This document shows positions 16,457 to 25,941 of a DNA stretch of 64,000 nt, piece after piece; position 1 is the stretch's first letter; each line of letters begins with the position of its first letter. A model generated the notes under the pieces. That model searched no databases, was not told the origin of the DNA, and saw nothing but the letters and a program-made list of their open reading frames with translations. The position numbers and the translations under genes were made by a program. Origin of the DNA: Rhodobacterales bacterium 32-67-9 (GTDB taxonomy: Bacteria > Pseudomonadota > Alphaproteobacteria > Rhodobacterales > Rhodobacteraceae). Location: positions 43,900-107,899 of the forward strand of contig NCEA01000018.1 in NCBI GenBank assembly GCA_002280515.1. The letters are read 5' to 3'.

Positions 16457-17976
16457 TTCTTCTTGCCGAAGCCTCCAAGACCGGACAATCCGCCCGGCAG
16501 GTTGAGCCCGCCAAGGCCGCCGCCCATGCCGCCAAGACCGCCGGGCAATTTCGCGCCCATCGCCTTGGCCGCCTCTTCCATCGCCTTGGGGTCGTTCATG
16601 TCGGGCAGGGCGCCGCCCGGACCCTTGCCGCCGAACATGCCCTTCATGGCCTGTTTCAGCATGCCGCCCTTACCCATCTTGCCCATCTTCTTCATCATGT
16701 CCGCCATCTGGCGGTGCATCTTCAGAAGCTTGTTGAGTTCGGACACCTCGAGCCCGGCGCCGGTGGCGATGCGCTTCTTGCGGCTGGCCTGGAGGAGGTC
16801 GGGATTGGCGCGCTCCTTCTTCGTCATCGAGTTGATGAGTGCGATCTGGCGGCGGAGCACGCTGTCGTCGAACCCGGCCTCGTCCATCTGTTTCGACAGT
16901 TTGCCCATGCCCGGCATCATTCCCATGATACCCTGCATCCCGCCCATCTTCAGCATCTGGTCGAGCTGTCCCTTGAGGTCGTTCATGTTGAAGAGGCCCT
17001 TCTGGAACCGCTTCATCATCCGCTCGGCCTGCTCGGCCTCGAGCGTCTCCTGCGCCTTCTCGACGAGGGCAACGATGTCGCCCATGCCGAGGATGCGGCC
17101 GGCGATGCGCTCTGCCTCGAAGGTTTCGAGCGCGTCCATCTTCTCGCCGAGGCCGACGAAGCGGATCGGCTTGCCGGTGACGGCGCGCATGGAAAGAGCG
17201 GCACCGCCGCGCCCGTCGCCGTCCATCCGGGTCAGTACCACGCCGGTGATGCCGACCTTCGCGTCGAATTCCTGCGCCACCTCGACCGCGACCTGACCGG
17301 TCAGGCCGTCGACCACAAGGAGCGTCTCGCGCGGTTTGGCGATGGCGGCGACCTCGGCCACCTCGTCCATCAGCACCTGGTCGATCTGCAACCGGCCGGC
17401 GGTGTCGAGCATGAAGACGTCGTAGCCGCCGAGCGTCGCCTGCTGCTTGGCGCGTTTTGCGATCTGGACCGCGCTTTCGCCCTTGACGATGGGCAGGGTG
17501 TCGACGCCGATCTGGCTGCCGAGGATGGCGAGCTGCTCCATCGCCGCCGGGCGGTTTGTGTCGAGCGAGGCCATGAGGACGCGCTTCTTCTCGCGTTCCT
17601 TGAGACGCTTGGCGATCTTCGCGGTCGTCGTGGTCTTGCCGCCGCCCTGCAGGCCGACCATCAGGATCGGCGCGGGCGGGTTGTCGATCTTCAGGGCGCC
17701 GGGGTCTTCGGCGCCGCGCAGAACGTCGACGAGCGCGTCGTGGACGATCTTGACGACCTGCTGGCCCGGCGTGACCGATTTCGTGACCGCCTGGCCGGTG
17801 GCCTTGCCTTCGACCGCCTTGACGAAATCGCGCGCCACGGGCAGCGAGACGTCGGCCTCGAGAAGCGCCACGCGAACCTCGCGCAGCGCGGTCCGGACAT
17901 CCTCCTCGGAGAGGGCGCCCTGTTTCGTCAGCCGGTCGAAGACGCCGCCAAGACGTTCTGACAGGTTCTCGAACAT
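16453..17976 (-). CDS. ffh: signal recognition particle protein Ffh
   Basis: 507 residues. The N domain is followed by the GTPase domain with GLQGGGKTTTTAKIA (P loop), DTAGRLQID and TRMDGDGRGG. A Met-rich M domain follows, and a Gly/Met/Leu-rich tail (repeats of GGLGGMGG) ends the protein. It binds 4.5S RNA and signal sequences for co-translational targeting. ATG 17976 is chosen because AAGGAGGG lies seven bases upstream and the protein then begins MFENLSERLGGVFDRLT as in homologues. Confidence 0.95.
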   Translation of the reverse strand: MFENLSERLGGVFDRLTKQGALSEEDVRTALREVRVALLEADVSLPVARDFVKAVEGKATGQAVTKSVTPGQQVVKIVHDALVDVLRGAEDPGALKIDNPPAPILMVGLQGGGKTTTTAKIAKRLKEREKKRVLMASLDTNRPAAMEQLAILGSQIGVDTLPIVKGESAVQIAKRAKQQATLGGYDVFMLDTAGRLQIDQVLMDEVAEVAAIAKPRETLLVVDGLTGQVAVEVAQEFDAKVGITGVVLTRMDGDGRGGAALSMRAVTGKPIRFVGLGEKMDALETFEAERIAGRILGMGDIVALVEKAQETLEAEQAERMMKRFQKGLFNMNDLKGQLDQMLKMGGMQGIMGMMPGMGKLSKQMDEAGFDDSVLRRQIALINSMTKKERANPDLLQASRKKRIATGAGLEVSELNKLLKMHRQMADMMKKMGKMGKGGMLKQAMKGMFGGKGPGGALPDMNDPKAMEEAAKAMGAKLPGGLGGMGGGLGGLNLPGGLSGLGGFGKKK

Positions 17977-18219
17977 ATGCGGCCCTCCTTGGCCGGTTGA
18001 CTTCTTCGACCCCGAGATAGGTGCGGGACCGTCCAAACGCAAAACGCACCCGTGGGCGCAACGCGCTGACGGATGGCGATCCCCTGACCTTCGGGGACCG
18101 GAAGCACTTATGGCTACCGGATCGGGCGGGCTCTACGCGGTTGCGCGGCGCGAGTCAAGGCAAGGGGGGCCTCGCGGGGCAGGAGGGGGCGGATCAGCAT
18201 GGCGCGCCGGGTCCGGCCC
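17977..18219. other. intergenic stretch between ffh and rpmI
   Basis: The divergent gap between ffh and rpmI runs to 18325. This part holds the ffh upstream region; I see no gene, tRNA or clear hairpin in it. The rpmI promoter is listed separately at 18220-18248. Confidence 0.4.
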
Positions 18220-18248
18220 TTGCCAAACCGCCCCTGTCCGGCTATAGG
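18220..18248 (+). promoter_or_regulatory. sigma-70-type promoter for rpmI-rplT
   Basis: TTGCCA (18220-18225) and TATAGG (18243-18248) are separated by 17 bases, 77 bases upstream of the rpmI start. The fit to the consensus is good for a GC-rich genome. It implies a leader of about 70 bases; infC is not adjacent, so the usual infC-linked control of L35-L20 cannot be assumed here. Confidence 0.6.
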
Positions 18249-18325
18249 GCGCCTCTCGAATACCCCGCGGGGCCGGCCAAGTGGCATGCCGAGTCGCGCG
18301 TTCACTCTCGACCAAGGAGATGAAA

Positions 18326-18526
18326 ATGCCCAAGATGAAGACGAAATCGGCCGCGAAGAAGCGGTTCAAGATGACGGCCTCGGGCCGCGTCAAGGCTGGT
18401 GTCGCCGGAAAGCGCCACGGCATGATCAAACGCTCGACGGACTTCATCCGCAAGGCCACCGGCACGATGCTGCTGGCCGACGCGGACGCGAAGATCGTCA
18501 AGAAATACATGCCCTACGACCGCTGA
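18326..18526 (+). CDS. rpmI: 50S ribosomal protein L35
   Basis: 66 residues beginning [20 protein letters not shown], as in all L35. The start ATG 18326 has AAGGAG (18314-18319) six bases upstream; the ATG at 18320 is too close to the ribosome-binding site. Twelve bases separate it from rplT. Confidence 0.95.
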   Translation: MPKMKTKSAAKKRFKMTASGRVKAGVAGKRHGMIKRSTDFIRKATGTMLLADADAKIVKKYMPYDR

Positions 18527-18538
18527 GGAGCCAGACCC

Positions 18539-18901
18539 ATGTCCCGCGTTAAATCCGGCGTCGTCACGCACGCCCGTCACCGCAAGGTCATCAAGAAGGC
18601 GAAAGGCTACTACGCCGCGCGTTCGACCAACTTCCGCACCGCCACGCAGGCAGTGGACAAGGCCAATCAATACGCCACCCGCGACCGCAAGACCCGCAAG
18701 CGCAATTTCCGCGCGCTCTGGATCCAGCGGATCAACGCCGCGGTGCGCGCCATCGACGCCGAGCTGACCTATTCGCGCTTCGTCAACGCGCTCGGCCTCG
18801 CCGGGATCGAGGTGGACCGCAAGGTTCTCGCCGATCTCGCCGTGCATGAGCCGGCGGCGTTTGGCGCCATCGTCGAAAAGGCGAAGGCCGCGCTCGCGTA
18901 A
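18539..18901 (+). CDS. rplT: 50S ribosomal protein L20
   Basis: 120 residues: [25 protein letters not shown] is the RNA-binding N-terminal tail, and [20 protein letters not shown] the globular domain. Needed for early 50S assembly. Followed by a clear terminator at 18927. Confidence 0.96.
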   Translation: MSRVKSGVVTHARHRKVIKKAKGYYAARSTNFRTATQAVDKANQYATRDRKTRKRNFRALWIQRINAAVRAIDAELTYSRFVNALGLAGIEVDRKVLADLAVHEPAAFGAIVEKAKAALA

Positions 18902-18926
18902 CTCCTCTCCAAGAGGGACAGTTGGA

Positions 18927-18965
18927 ACCCCGCGAGCGCCGGCAAGGCGCTTCGCGGGGTTTTTC
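18927..18965 (+). terminator. rho-independent terminator of rpmI-rplT
   Basis: The arms ACCCCGCGAGCGC and GCGCTTCGCGGGGT pair with a single bulge. The hairpin is followed by TTTTTC. It lies 26 bases after the rplT stop. Confidence 0.8.
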
Positions 18966-19030
18966 TTTGGTGCCTTGCAATGGCGGGGCGCCGTGGGTAG
19001 CACGAGGTCCGAATGGGACCGGAGGGTCAG

Positions 19031-20113
19031 ATGGACGGATTGGACGCGCTGAAGGGCAAGTATCTGGGCGGGATCGCCGGGGCGGGCGACGAGGCCGCGC
19101 TGGAGGAGATCCGGCTGGCGGCACTTGGCAAGAAGGGCGAGATCTCCTCGAAGATGCGCGAACTGGGCCAGATGGCGCCGGAAGAGCGGCAGGCGGCGGG
19201 CGCCGCGCTCAACGCGCTGAAGGATGAGATCGACGTAGCACTCCGCGCCCGGAAGGCGGGGCTGGCCGATGCTGCGCTCGACGAACGCCTGAAGGCCGAG
19301 TGGCTCGACGTGACGCTGCCGGGGCGGCCGCGCCGGCAGGGCACGATCCATCCGGTTTCGCAGGTCACCGAGGAAGTCACGGCGATCTTCGCCGACATGG
19401 GCTTTGCCGTCGCCGAAGGCCCGCAGATCGAAAGCGACTGGTACAATTTCGACGCGCTCAACATCCCGCCCGAGCATCCGGCCCGGCAGGAACACGACAC
19501 CTTCTTCATGGCGCGCGAGGCGGGCGACACCCGGCCGCCGCACGTCCTGCGCACCCATACCTCCCCGGTTCAGATCCGGGCGATGCAGACCCATGGCGCG
19601 CCGATCCGCGTCATCGCACCTGGCCGCGTCTACCGGATGGACATGGACCAGACCCATGCGCCGATGTTCCACCAGATCGAGGGGCTGGCGATCGACCGCG
19701 ACATCTCCATGGCCAACCTCAAGTGGGTGCTGGAGGAATTCTGCCGCGCCTTCTTCGAGGTCGATACCGTGGAACTCCGCTTCCGCGCCTCGCACTTCCC
19801 CTTCACCGAACCCTCGGCCGAGGTCGACATCCGCTATTCATCCGTCGGCGGCGCCCTGAAGATCGGCGAGGGCGAGAAGTGGATGGAAATCCTCGGCTCC
19901 GGCATGGTGCACCCGAAGGTGCTGGCGGCGGCGGGCGTGAACCCCGACGAATGGCAGGGTTTTGCTTTCGGCATGGGCATCGACCGGCTGGCGATGCTGA
20001 AATACGGGATTCCCGATTTGCGCGCGTTCTTCGAGAGCGATTTGCGGTGGCTGAGGCACTACGGGTTTGCGGCGCTGGACATGCCGACGGTGAGCGGGGG
20101 GTTGAGCAGGTAA
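19031..20113 (+). CDS. pheS: phenylalanyl-tRNA synthetase alpha subunit
   Basis: 360 residues. N-terminal coiled coil, then the class II core with motif 2 ([19 protein letters not shown]) and motif 3 ([18 protein letters not shown]). It charges tRNA-Phe as an alpha2beta2 tetramer with PheT. ATG 19031 is chosen because GGAGGG precedes it and [15 protein letters not shown] aligns with homologues. Unusually, pheT does not follow directly: a PemK-like toxin gene starts one base after its stop. Confidence 0.95.
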   Translation: MDGLDALKGKYLGGIAGAGDEAALEEIRLAALGKKGEISSKMRELGQMAPEERQAAGAALNALKDEIDVALRARKAGLADAALDERLKAEWLDVTLPGRPRRQGTIHPVSQVTEEVTAIFADMGFAVAEGPQIESDWYNFDALNIPPEHPARQEHDTFFMAREAGDTRPPHVLRTHTSPVQIRAMQTHGAPIRVIAPGRVYRMDMDQTHAPMFHQIEGLAIDRDISMANLKWVLEEFCRAFFEVDTVELRFRASHFPFTEPSAEVDIRYSSVGGALKIGEGEKWMEILGSGMVHPKVLAAAGVNPDEWQGFAFGMGIDRLAMLKYGIPDLRAFFESDLRWLRHYGFAALDMPTVSGGLSR

Positions 20114-20114
20114 C

Positions 20115-20507
20115 GTGGCACTAAAGTTCTATCCTCGTGCCGGGCAGATCTTCGTCGGTGACTTCAGCGATCTCAAAGTACCGGAGATAACCAAGAAGCG
20201 TCCTGTCATCGTGATTTCGCCCAAACTGCCCTACCGTTCCGAACTCGCCACGATCGTTCCGATCAGTACGACGGCCCCGCGCCATACTCTACCCTTCGTC
20301 TACCAGTTGTCGCGCAACTACACGCCATGGGGCGAGTTGGACCTTGCTTGTTGGGCAAAGTGCGATCTGGTGATGAATATTTCGCTTGGACGGCTGTCAG
20401 CCTTCAAAGTTGACCGGAGGAGGTACGTCTACCCCACGCTCTCACCCGAGGACCTAGCCGGCGTTCGGCTCGCCGTTCTATCTGCGCTCGGCCTCGATGG
20501 TCATTGA
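20115..20507 (+). CDS. PemK/MazF-like toxin, no visible antitoxin
   Basis: 130 residues with GTG start one base after the pheS stop. The start of the domain (GQIFVGDF) and KKRPVIVISP followed by ATIVPISTTAP match the PemK/MazF SH3-like ribonuclease fold. These toxins cut mRNA at short motifs. No antitoxin-sized gene lies before or after it, so it is either an orphan or depends on a distant partner. The DNA is less GC-rich than pheS and pheT. Its place inside pheST and the terminator just after it (20636) suggest insertion. Confidence 0.72.
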   Translation: MALKFYPRAGQIFVGDFSDLKVPEITKKRPVIVISPKLPYRSELATIVPISTTAPRHTLPFVYQLSRNYTPWGELDLACWAKCDLVMNISLGRLSAFKVDRRRYVYPTLSPEDLAGVRLAVLSALGLDGH

Positions 20508-20635
20508 AGTTTAATGTGCAAGAGTGCATATTGCGCTGGTAGCCCGGTCGTCGGGCGCTAAGACCTAGAGTACTAGGCAGGCTGCTCACTGGTCGATGAC
20601 AAGGCCCGAGTAGTCTAAATACTGTCAAACGTCCC

Positions 20636-20665
20636 AAAGCCTCGCTTCGGCGAGGCTTTGTGTTT
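20636..20665 (+). terminator. perfect 10-bp hairpin with TTCG loop
   Basis: AAAGCCTCGC and GCGAGGCTTT pair perfectly around a UUCG tetraloop, followed by GTGTTTTG. It would end transcription after the PemK-like gene and so separate pheT from pheS. The gap 20508-20739 also contains a short CCTAG-AGTA-CTAGG hairpin but no other gene. Confidence 0.65.
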
Positions 20666-20739
20666 TGATGCGTCCGTTTCTGGACTTTGGCGAGCAATCC
20701 ACATAGACGGCAATTAACTTGCGACTTGTGGGAAAAACC

Positions 20740-23160
20740 ATGAAATTCACCCTCTCCTGGCTGAAAGACCATCTCGAGACCGAGGCGAGCCTCGACGAGA
20801 TCCTCTATGCGCTGACCGACCTCGGCCTTGAGGTCGAGGAGGTCGAGGACCCGGCGGAGAAGCTCGGCGCGTTCCGCATCTGCCGCGTGATCGAAGCCAG
20901 GCAGCATCCCGATGCCGACCGGCTGAAGCTCTGCCGCGTCGCCACCTGGCCCGACGGCCCCGAGGGCCGGATGGAAGAGGTGCAGGTGGTCTGCGGCGCG
21001 CCGAACGCGCGCACCGGCCTTGTCGGCGTCTTCGCCCCGGTCGGCACCCATGTGCCGGGCACCGGCGTCGACCTGAAGCCGGGCGTGATCCGCGGCGTCG
21101 AAAGCAACGGGATGCTCTGTTCCGAGCGGGAGCTGGAACTGTCGGACAACCATGACGGCATCATCGACCTGCCCGAGGATGCCCCGGTCGGGGTGCGATT
21201 CATCGACTGGCGCGGCCTCAACGACCCGATGATCTACATCAAGGTGACGCCGAACCGCCCCGATGCGCTCGGCGTGCGCGGCCTTGCCCGCGACCTTGCC
21301 GCGCGGGGGCTCGGCCGGCTGAAGCCGCAAGCGATTGAGCCGGTCAAGGGAGCGTTCAAGAGCCCGATCGGCGTCAGGATCGACCCGGCGCTGAAGGAGA
21401 AGGGCTGCCCCTTGTTCGCCGGCCGGGTGATCCGGGGGGTGAAGAACGGGCCGTCGCCGCTCTGGCTCCAGCAGCGGCTGAAGGCCATTGGCCTCCGTCC
21501 GATCTCGGCGCTTGTCGACATCACCAACTTCTTCACCTTCGACCAGAACCGGCCCTTGCATGTCTTCGATGCCGACAAGGTGAAAGGCGATCTGCGCATC
21601 CTTCCGGCGAAAGGCGGCGAGACGCTTCTGGCGCTCGACGACCGGACCTATGCGTTCCAGCCGGGGATGATGGTCATCTCTGATGACGCAGGGCCCGAAA
21701 GCATCGCCGGGGTGATGGGCGGCGAGCCGTCGGGCTGCACCGAGGAGACGGTGAACGTCTTTCTCGAAAGCGCCTACTGGGATCCGATCACCGTGGCGAC
21801 CACGGGGCGGGCGCTACGGATCAATTCCGACGCGCGCTACCGGTTCGAGCGGGGCGTGGACCCGGAGTTTACCCTGCCGGGGCTGGAAGCGGCGACGGCG
21901 ATGGTGCTGGAGCTTTGCGGCGGCGAAGCCTCGGACGTGGTCATGGACGGGGCTGTGCCGGCGGTGGAGCGCGCCTACCGGCTCGACCCCGAGCGGGTGG
22001 TGTCGCTCGTCGGCATGAACATCCCCGAGGGCGAGCAGCGCGCCACGCTGGAGGCGCTTGGCTTCACGCTGAAGGGCGACATGGCCACGCCGCCGTCCTG
22101 GCGGCCGGATATCCAGGGCGAGGCGGATCTCATCGAGGAGGTGGCGCGGATCGCGTCGCTGACGAAGCTTGAAGGCAAGCCGATGCGGCGCGCGAAACCG
22201 GGCGTGCCGAAACCGATCCTGACGCCGATGCAGATGCGCGAGAAGGCGGCACGGCGGATGCTGGCGGCCCTGGGCTACAACGAATGCGTGACCTATTCGT
22301 TCATCGACGGCGCCTCGGCCACGCTCTTCGGCGGCGGGGCGGAGGGGACACGGATCGAGAACCCGATCTCCTCGGAGATGACGCATATGCGGCCGTCGCT
22401 GCTGCCGGGGCTCCTCAAGGCCGCGGCGCGCAATCAGGCGCGCGGGTTCATGGACCTCGCGTTCTTCGAGGTCGGCCCGGTCTTTTCGGGCGGCGAGCCG
22501 GGCGAGCAGGAGATCCTCGCGACCGGCCTTCTGGTCGGGAACTCGGCGGCGCGCGATCCCTACGGGTCGCGGCGGGCGGTCGACCTTTACGATGCGAAGG
22601 CCGATGCGGAAGCGGTGCTGGCCGCGCTTGGCGCGCCGTCGAAGCTGATGTTCCAGCGCAATGCCAAGGACTGGTGGCATCCGGGCCGGTCGGCGCGGCT
22701 GTCGCTGGGGCCGAAGCTGATCCTTGGCTCGTTCGGGGAACTGCACCCGAAGGTGCTGATGGCGACCGGCGTCAAGGGCCCCGCCGTCGCCTTCGCCATC
22801 CACATCGGCGCCATCCCCTTTGCCAAGGCGCGGACCACCACGCGACCGGCGCTGGACAGTTCCGACCTTCAGGCGGTGGAGCGCGATTTCGCATTCGTCG
22901 TCGATCACGCTGTCGAGGCGCTGACCCTCGTCAATGCCGCGCAAGGGGTCGACAAGGCGCTGATCGAGGGCGTCCGGGTGTTCGACGAATTCGCCGGCGC
23001 CAAGGCCGAGGCGCAGATGGGGGTGGGGAAGAAATCGCTCGCCATCACGGTCCGGTTGCAGCCGCGCGACAAGACCCTGACCGACGAGGAGATCGAGGCG
23101 GTTTCGGCGAAGGTCGTCGCGAAGGTGGCGGCGGCCACCGGCGGCGTCTTGCGGGGGTAG
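20740..23160 (+). CDS. pheT: phenylalanyl-tRNA synthetase beta subunit
   Basis: 806 residues in normal order: the tRNA-binding (EMAP-like) domain near residues 40-150 (ADRLKLCRV, VCGAPNAR), B3/B4 editing domain, B5 domain, a catalytic-like core and a C-terminal ferredoxin-fold anticodon-binding domain (VERDFAFVVDHAVEA). Start ATG 20740 (MKFTLSWLKDHLETEASLDEI). Because a terminator stands between it and pheS, it probably has its own promoter in the 20660-20739 gap; I could not place one with confidence. Confidence 0.95.
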   Translation: MKFTLSWLKDHLETEASLDEILYALTDLGLEVEEVEDPAEKLGAFRICRVIEARQHPDADRLKLCRVATWPDGPEGRMEEVQVVCGAPNARTGLVGVFAPVGTHVPGTGVDLKPGVIRGVESNGMLCSERELELSDNHDGIIDLPEDAPVGVRFIDWRGLNDPMIYIKVTPNRPDALGVRGLARDLAARGLGRLKPQAIEPVKGAFKSPIGVRIDPALKEKGCPLFAGRVIRGVKNGPSPLWLQQRLKAIGLRPISALVDITNFFTFDQNRPLHVFDADKVKGDLRILPAKGGETLLALDDRTYAFQPGMMVISDDAGPESIAGVMGGEPSGCTEETVNVFLESAYWDPITVATTGRALRINSDARYRFERGVDPEFTLPGLEAATAMVLELCGGEASDVVMDGAVPAVERAYRLDPERVVSLVGMNIPEGEQRATLEALGFTLKGDMATPPSWRPDIQGEADLIEEVARIASLTKLEGKPMRRAKPGVPKPILTPMQMREKAARRMLAALGYNECVTYSFIDGASATLFGGGAEGTRIENPISSEMTHMRPSLLPGLLKAAARNQARGFMDLAFFEVGPVFSGGEPGEQEILATGLLVGNSAARDPYGSRRAVDLYDAKADAEAVLAALGAPSKLMFQRNAKDWWHPGRSARLSLGPKLILGSFGELHPKVLMATGVKGPAVAFAIHIGAIPFAKARTTTRPALDSSDLQAVERDFAFVVDHAVEALTLVNAAQGVDKALIEGVRVFDEFAGAKAEAQMGVGKKSLAITVRLQPRDKTLTDEEIEAVSAKVVAKVAAATGGVLRG

Positions 23161-23162
23161 GG

Positions 23163-23224
23163 CGGCCGGACCGGGGGCTTCGCGCCCCCGGACCCCCGCG
23201 AGGTATTTTGGAACAGAAGAAAGG
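23163..23224 (+). repeat. GC hairpin plus 'AGGTATTTTGGAACAGAAGAAAGG' type tail, copy 2
   Basis: A CCGGGGGC/GCCCCCGG hairpin (23171-23191) is followed by GGACCCCCGCGAGGTATTTT and an A/G-rich tail. It lies directly after the pheT stop. Same class as 14267-14311, with a different tail variant. Confidence 0.55.
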
Positions 23225-23238
23225 AAGGGCGGCGCGCG

Positions 23239-23922
23239 TCAGCCGCGCGACGGGATCGTCAGGCCGCGCTGCACGGCGGGTCGGGCGAGTAACCGGTCGA
23301 GCCAGCCCGGGACGTGTTTCAGCCTGGCCCAGCCGACCTCTTCGCCGGCGCCGTAATAGTCCTTGAGGGTCCGCAACCAGGGGCAGATCGCGATATCGGC
23401 GATGGAGTAGTCGTCAACGATCCAGTCGCGCCCCGCCATGCGCTCGTCGAGGACGCCGAGCAGCCGACGCGCCTCGTCGTAGTAGCGCTGGCGCGGCCTC
23501 GGGTCGTCGATCTCCTTCCCCGCTAAATGGTGGAAGAACACGACCTGGCCGAACATCGGGCCGATGCCGCCCATCTGGAACATGAGCCACTGGATCACCT
23601 CCCACCTTTTTGCACCGCCGGGGAGCAGCCGGCCGGATTTCTCGGCAATGTAGAGCAGGATCGCGCCGCTTTCGAAAAGTGCGAGCGGTGCGCCGCCCGG
23701 CCCGTCCGGGTCGAGAATCGCGGGGATCTTGCCATTGGGATTGAGGGAGCGAAATTCGATGCTGTGCTGGTCGTTCTTGCCGAAGTCGACGAAATGGGCG
23801 TCGTAGGCAAGACCGGTCTCTTCCAGTGCGATCGAGGCCTTGACGCCGTTCGGCGTGGTCAGGGACTAAAGCTGGATCGCCCCGGCGTGTCGCGGCGGCC
23901 ATCGCATGGTGATCGGAAACAT
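23239..23922 (-). pseudogene. glutathione S-transferase (YghU-like) with a premature amber codon
   Basis: From ATG 23922 the frame reads MFPITMRWPPRHAGAIQL, then TAG (23866-23868), then SLTTPNGVKASIALEETG and on without interruption to the stop at 23239. Homologues have Tyr (IQLYSLTTPNG) where the TAG stands, so a single base change (TAY to TAG) interrupts the thioredoxin-fold domain at about residue 19. The rest, including FESGAILLYIAEK and the C-terminal helical domain (DYSIADIAICPWLRTL), is intact. No ATG, GTG or TTG follows soon after the stop, so reinitiation could only make a C-terminal fragment. It could also be a sequencing error. Confidence 0.8.
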
Positions 23923-24095
23923 GGTCAAGTCGATCAAAAAATTCCCCCTTTGTGGTCTCTTCGCATCGGTTAGACGTAGCGCGTCATCGTAAGGAAAAAA
24001 GACAGTTCCGCGATGATAAATCGTGATACTGTCCGGCCGCGTAGGCGCGAGGACAGGAAACGCGCTTCAATCACAAGTATCGTGGGGACACTGAA

Positions 24096-24515
24096 ATGAT
24101 AAAAGAGTTCAAGGACTTCATCGCCAAGGGCAATGTCATGGACATGGCTGTTGGCATCATCATCGGCGCGGCATTCACGGCGATCGTGACCTCGCTGGTG
24201 AGCGATCTCATCAACCCGATCATCGGGTTCGTCACGGGTGGAGTAGACTTCTCCAATCTCTTCGTTAACCTCGGCGATGGCGAGTTCTCCTCGCTTGCCG
24301 CGGCGCAGGAGGCCGGCGCGCCGGTCTTCGCATATGGGTCGTTCTTCACGGCCGTGATCAACTTCCTTATCATCGCCTTCGTGGTGTTCCTGCTGGTCAA
24401 GATGGTCAACAAGGTGAAAGACTCCGCAATGAAGAAGGAAGAGGCGGCGCCCGCTCCGGCCGGACCGAGCGAGGTCGACCTTCTCATCGAAATTCGCGAC
24501 GCGCTGAAGAAGTAA
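24096..24515 (+). CDS. mscL: large-conductance mechanosensitive channel MscL
   Basis: 139 residues. [31 protein letters not shown] is the amphipathic N-terminus and first membrane helix. The second helix is [22 protein letters not shown]. The C-terminal helix ends [12 protein letters not shown]. Pentameric channel that opens under high membrane tension. Ends in a strong terminator. Confidence 0.96.
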   Translation: MIKEFKDFIAKGNVMDMAVGIIIGAAFTAIVTSLVSDLINPIIGFVTGGVDFSNLFVNLGDGEFSSLAAAQEAGAPVFAYGSFFTAVINFLIIAFVVFLLVKMVNKVKDSAMKKEEAAPAPAGPSEVDLLIEIRDALKK

Positions 24516-24537
24516 GCGTGGACCTAGCGACCCGGTA

Positions 24538-24565
24538 AGGCCCGCCCCGGTGGCGGGCCTTTTTC
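24538..24565 (+). terminator. mscL terminator
   Basis: AGGCCCGCC and GGCGGGCCT form a perfect 9-bp stem with a CCGGT loop, followed by TTTTT. Confidence 0.85.
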
Positions 24566-24628
24566 GTTATGGGGGGCAGGCCAGGGTCAGAAAGCGAGAT
24601 GGCGATTCGCTACCCTGGACCCAAACGC

Positions 24629-24665
24629 AAACCGCCGCACCGGGTTCCGGTGCGGCGGCGGTTTT
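24629..24665 (-). terminator. hairpin after ald
   Basis: AAACCGCCGCACCGG pairs with CCGGTGCGGCGGCGGTTT, with a three-base bulge. Read from the ald side it lies 19 bases after the stop and is followed by a modest T-rich stretch. It probably ends ald transcription and faces the mscL terminator. Confidence 0.6.
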
Positions 24666-24683
24666 CGGTGCGGCGCGTCCGGC

Positions 24684-25802
24684 TCAGAGCTTGAGCGCGG
24701 CCTCGGCGGTGATCACCGGCAGGCCGAGCGCCTCGCCCACCGCGGCATAGGTCAGCTTGCCGGCATGGACGTTGAGGCCGTTGAGCAGATGCGGGTCATC
24801 GGCGCAGGCCTTCTTCCAGCCCTTGTTGGCGAGCGCCAGCATGAAGGGCATCGTTGCGTTGCCAAGCGCGATCGTCGAGGTGCGCGCGACGGCGCCGGGC
24901 ATGTTGGCCACGCAGTAATGCATGATGCCGTCGACCTCGTAGATCGGGTCCTGGTGGGTGGTGGCCTTCGAGGTCTCGAAGCAGCCGCCCTGGTCGATGG
25001 CGACGTCGACGAGCGCCGCGCCGGGCTTCAACTCGCTCAACTGCGCCTTCGAGATCAGTTTCGGCGCGGCAGCGCCCGGGATCAGCACAGCGCCGATGAT
25101 CATGTCGGCCTGACGCGCCAGTTCGATCGTGTTCGAGGCCGAAGCGTAGGAGTTCTTGAAGGTGCCGCCGAAGACATCGTCAAGATAGCGCAGCCGCGGG
25201 ATCGAGCGGTCGAGCACGGTCACGTCCGCGCCCATACCGGCGGCGATCTTGGCGGCATGGGTGCCGACGACGCCGCCGCCGATCACTAGAACCTTCGCCG
25301 GCCCGACGCCGGGCACACCGCCAAGCAGCACGCCTCGTCCGCCATTCGCCTTCTGCAGGGTCCAGGCGCCGACTTGCGGCGCGAGACGGCCGGCAACCTC
25401 GGACATCGGCGCCAGAAGCGGCAGGCCGCCGGAGCGGTCGGTGACGGTCTCATAAGCGATGCAGGTGGCGCCGGAGGCGATGAGGTCCTTCGTCTGCTCC
25501 GGATCGGGAGCGAGGTGAAGGTAGGTGAAGAGGATCTGGCTTGCGCGCAGCATCTTGCGCTCGACCGCCTGGGGTTCCTTCACCTTCACGATCATGTCGG
25601 CGGCGGCGAAAACCTCTTTCGCTGTGGCGAGGACCTTCGCGCCGACCGCGGTATAGTCCGCGTCGGTGAAGCCCGCGCCCATCCCGGCGTTGGTTTCGAT
25701 GACCACCTCGTGGCCGTTGTTCACCGCTTCCTGCGCGGCGGCCGGAGTCATGCCGACGCGGAATTCCTGCGGCTTGATCTCCTTGGGGCATCCGATCTTC
25801 AT
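24684..25802 (-). CDS. ald: alanine dehydrogenase
   Basis: 372 residues. MKIGCPKEIKPQEFRVGMTP at the start, the catalytic region with VKVKEPQ (Lys about 74) and TYLHLAPD (His about 95), and the NAD-binding VIGGGVVGTHAAKIAAGMGA. Interconverts alanine with pyruvate and ammonia. ATG 25802 matches homologues. Its divergent neighbour is an Lrp-type regulator, a common arrangement for substrate-induced ald control. Confidence 0.95.
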   Translation of the reverse strand: MKIGCPKEIKPQEFRVGMTPAAAQEAVNNGHEVVIETNAGMGAGFTDADYTAVGAKVLATAKEVFAAADMIVKVKEPQAVERKMLRASQILFTYLHLAPDPEQTKDLIASGATCIAYETVTDRSGGLPLLAPMSEVAGRLAPQVGAWTLQKANGGRGVLLGGVPGVGPAKVLVIGGGVVGTHAAKIAAGMGADVTVLDRSIPRLRYLDDVFGGTFKNSYASASNTIELARQADMIIGAVLIPGAAAPKLISKAQLSELKPGAALVDVAIDQGGCFETSKATTHQDPIYEVDGIMHYCVANMPGAVARTSTIALGNATMPFMLALANKGWKKACADDPHLLNGLNVHAGKLTYAAVGEALGLPVITAEAALKL

Positions 25803-25859
25803 GGCTCTCTCCCGAAAGAATTGTGCGCGTGATCGTGCCGTAATTGTCATGAAATTGCT

Positions 25860-25888
25860 TTGAAATTTTGCCCGTATTTTGCTATGAA
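25860..25888 (+). promoter_or_regulatory. candidate promoter for the Lrp-type regulator
   Basis: TTGAAA (25860-25865) and TATGAA (25883-25888) are 17 bases apart in the AT-rich ald/lrp gap. The gap (25803-25941) is the AT-richest short stretch of this part and must also hold the ald promoter and Lrp sites, which I could not define. Confidence 0.35.
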
Positions 25889-25941
25889 GCCCGTGATATA
25901 TCCGGAGATAATGCGATTTTTTCGAAGAAAGTTGCGCATAT

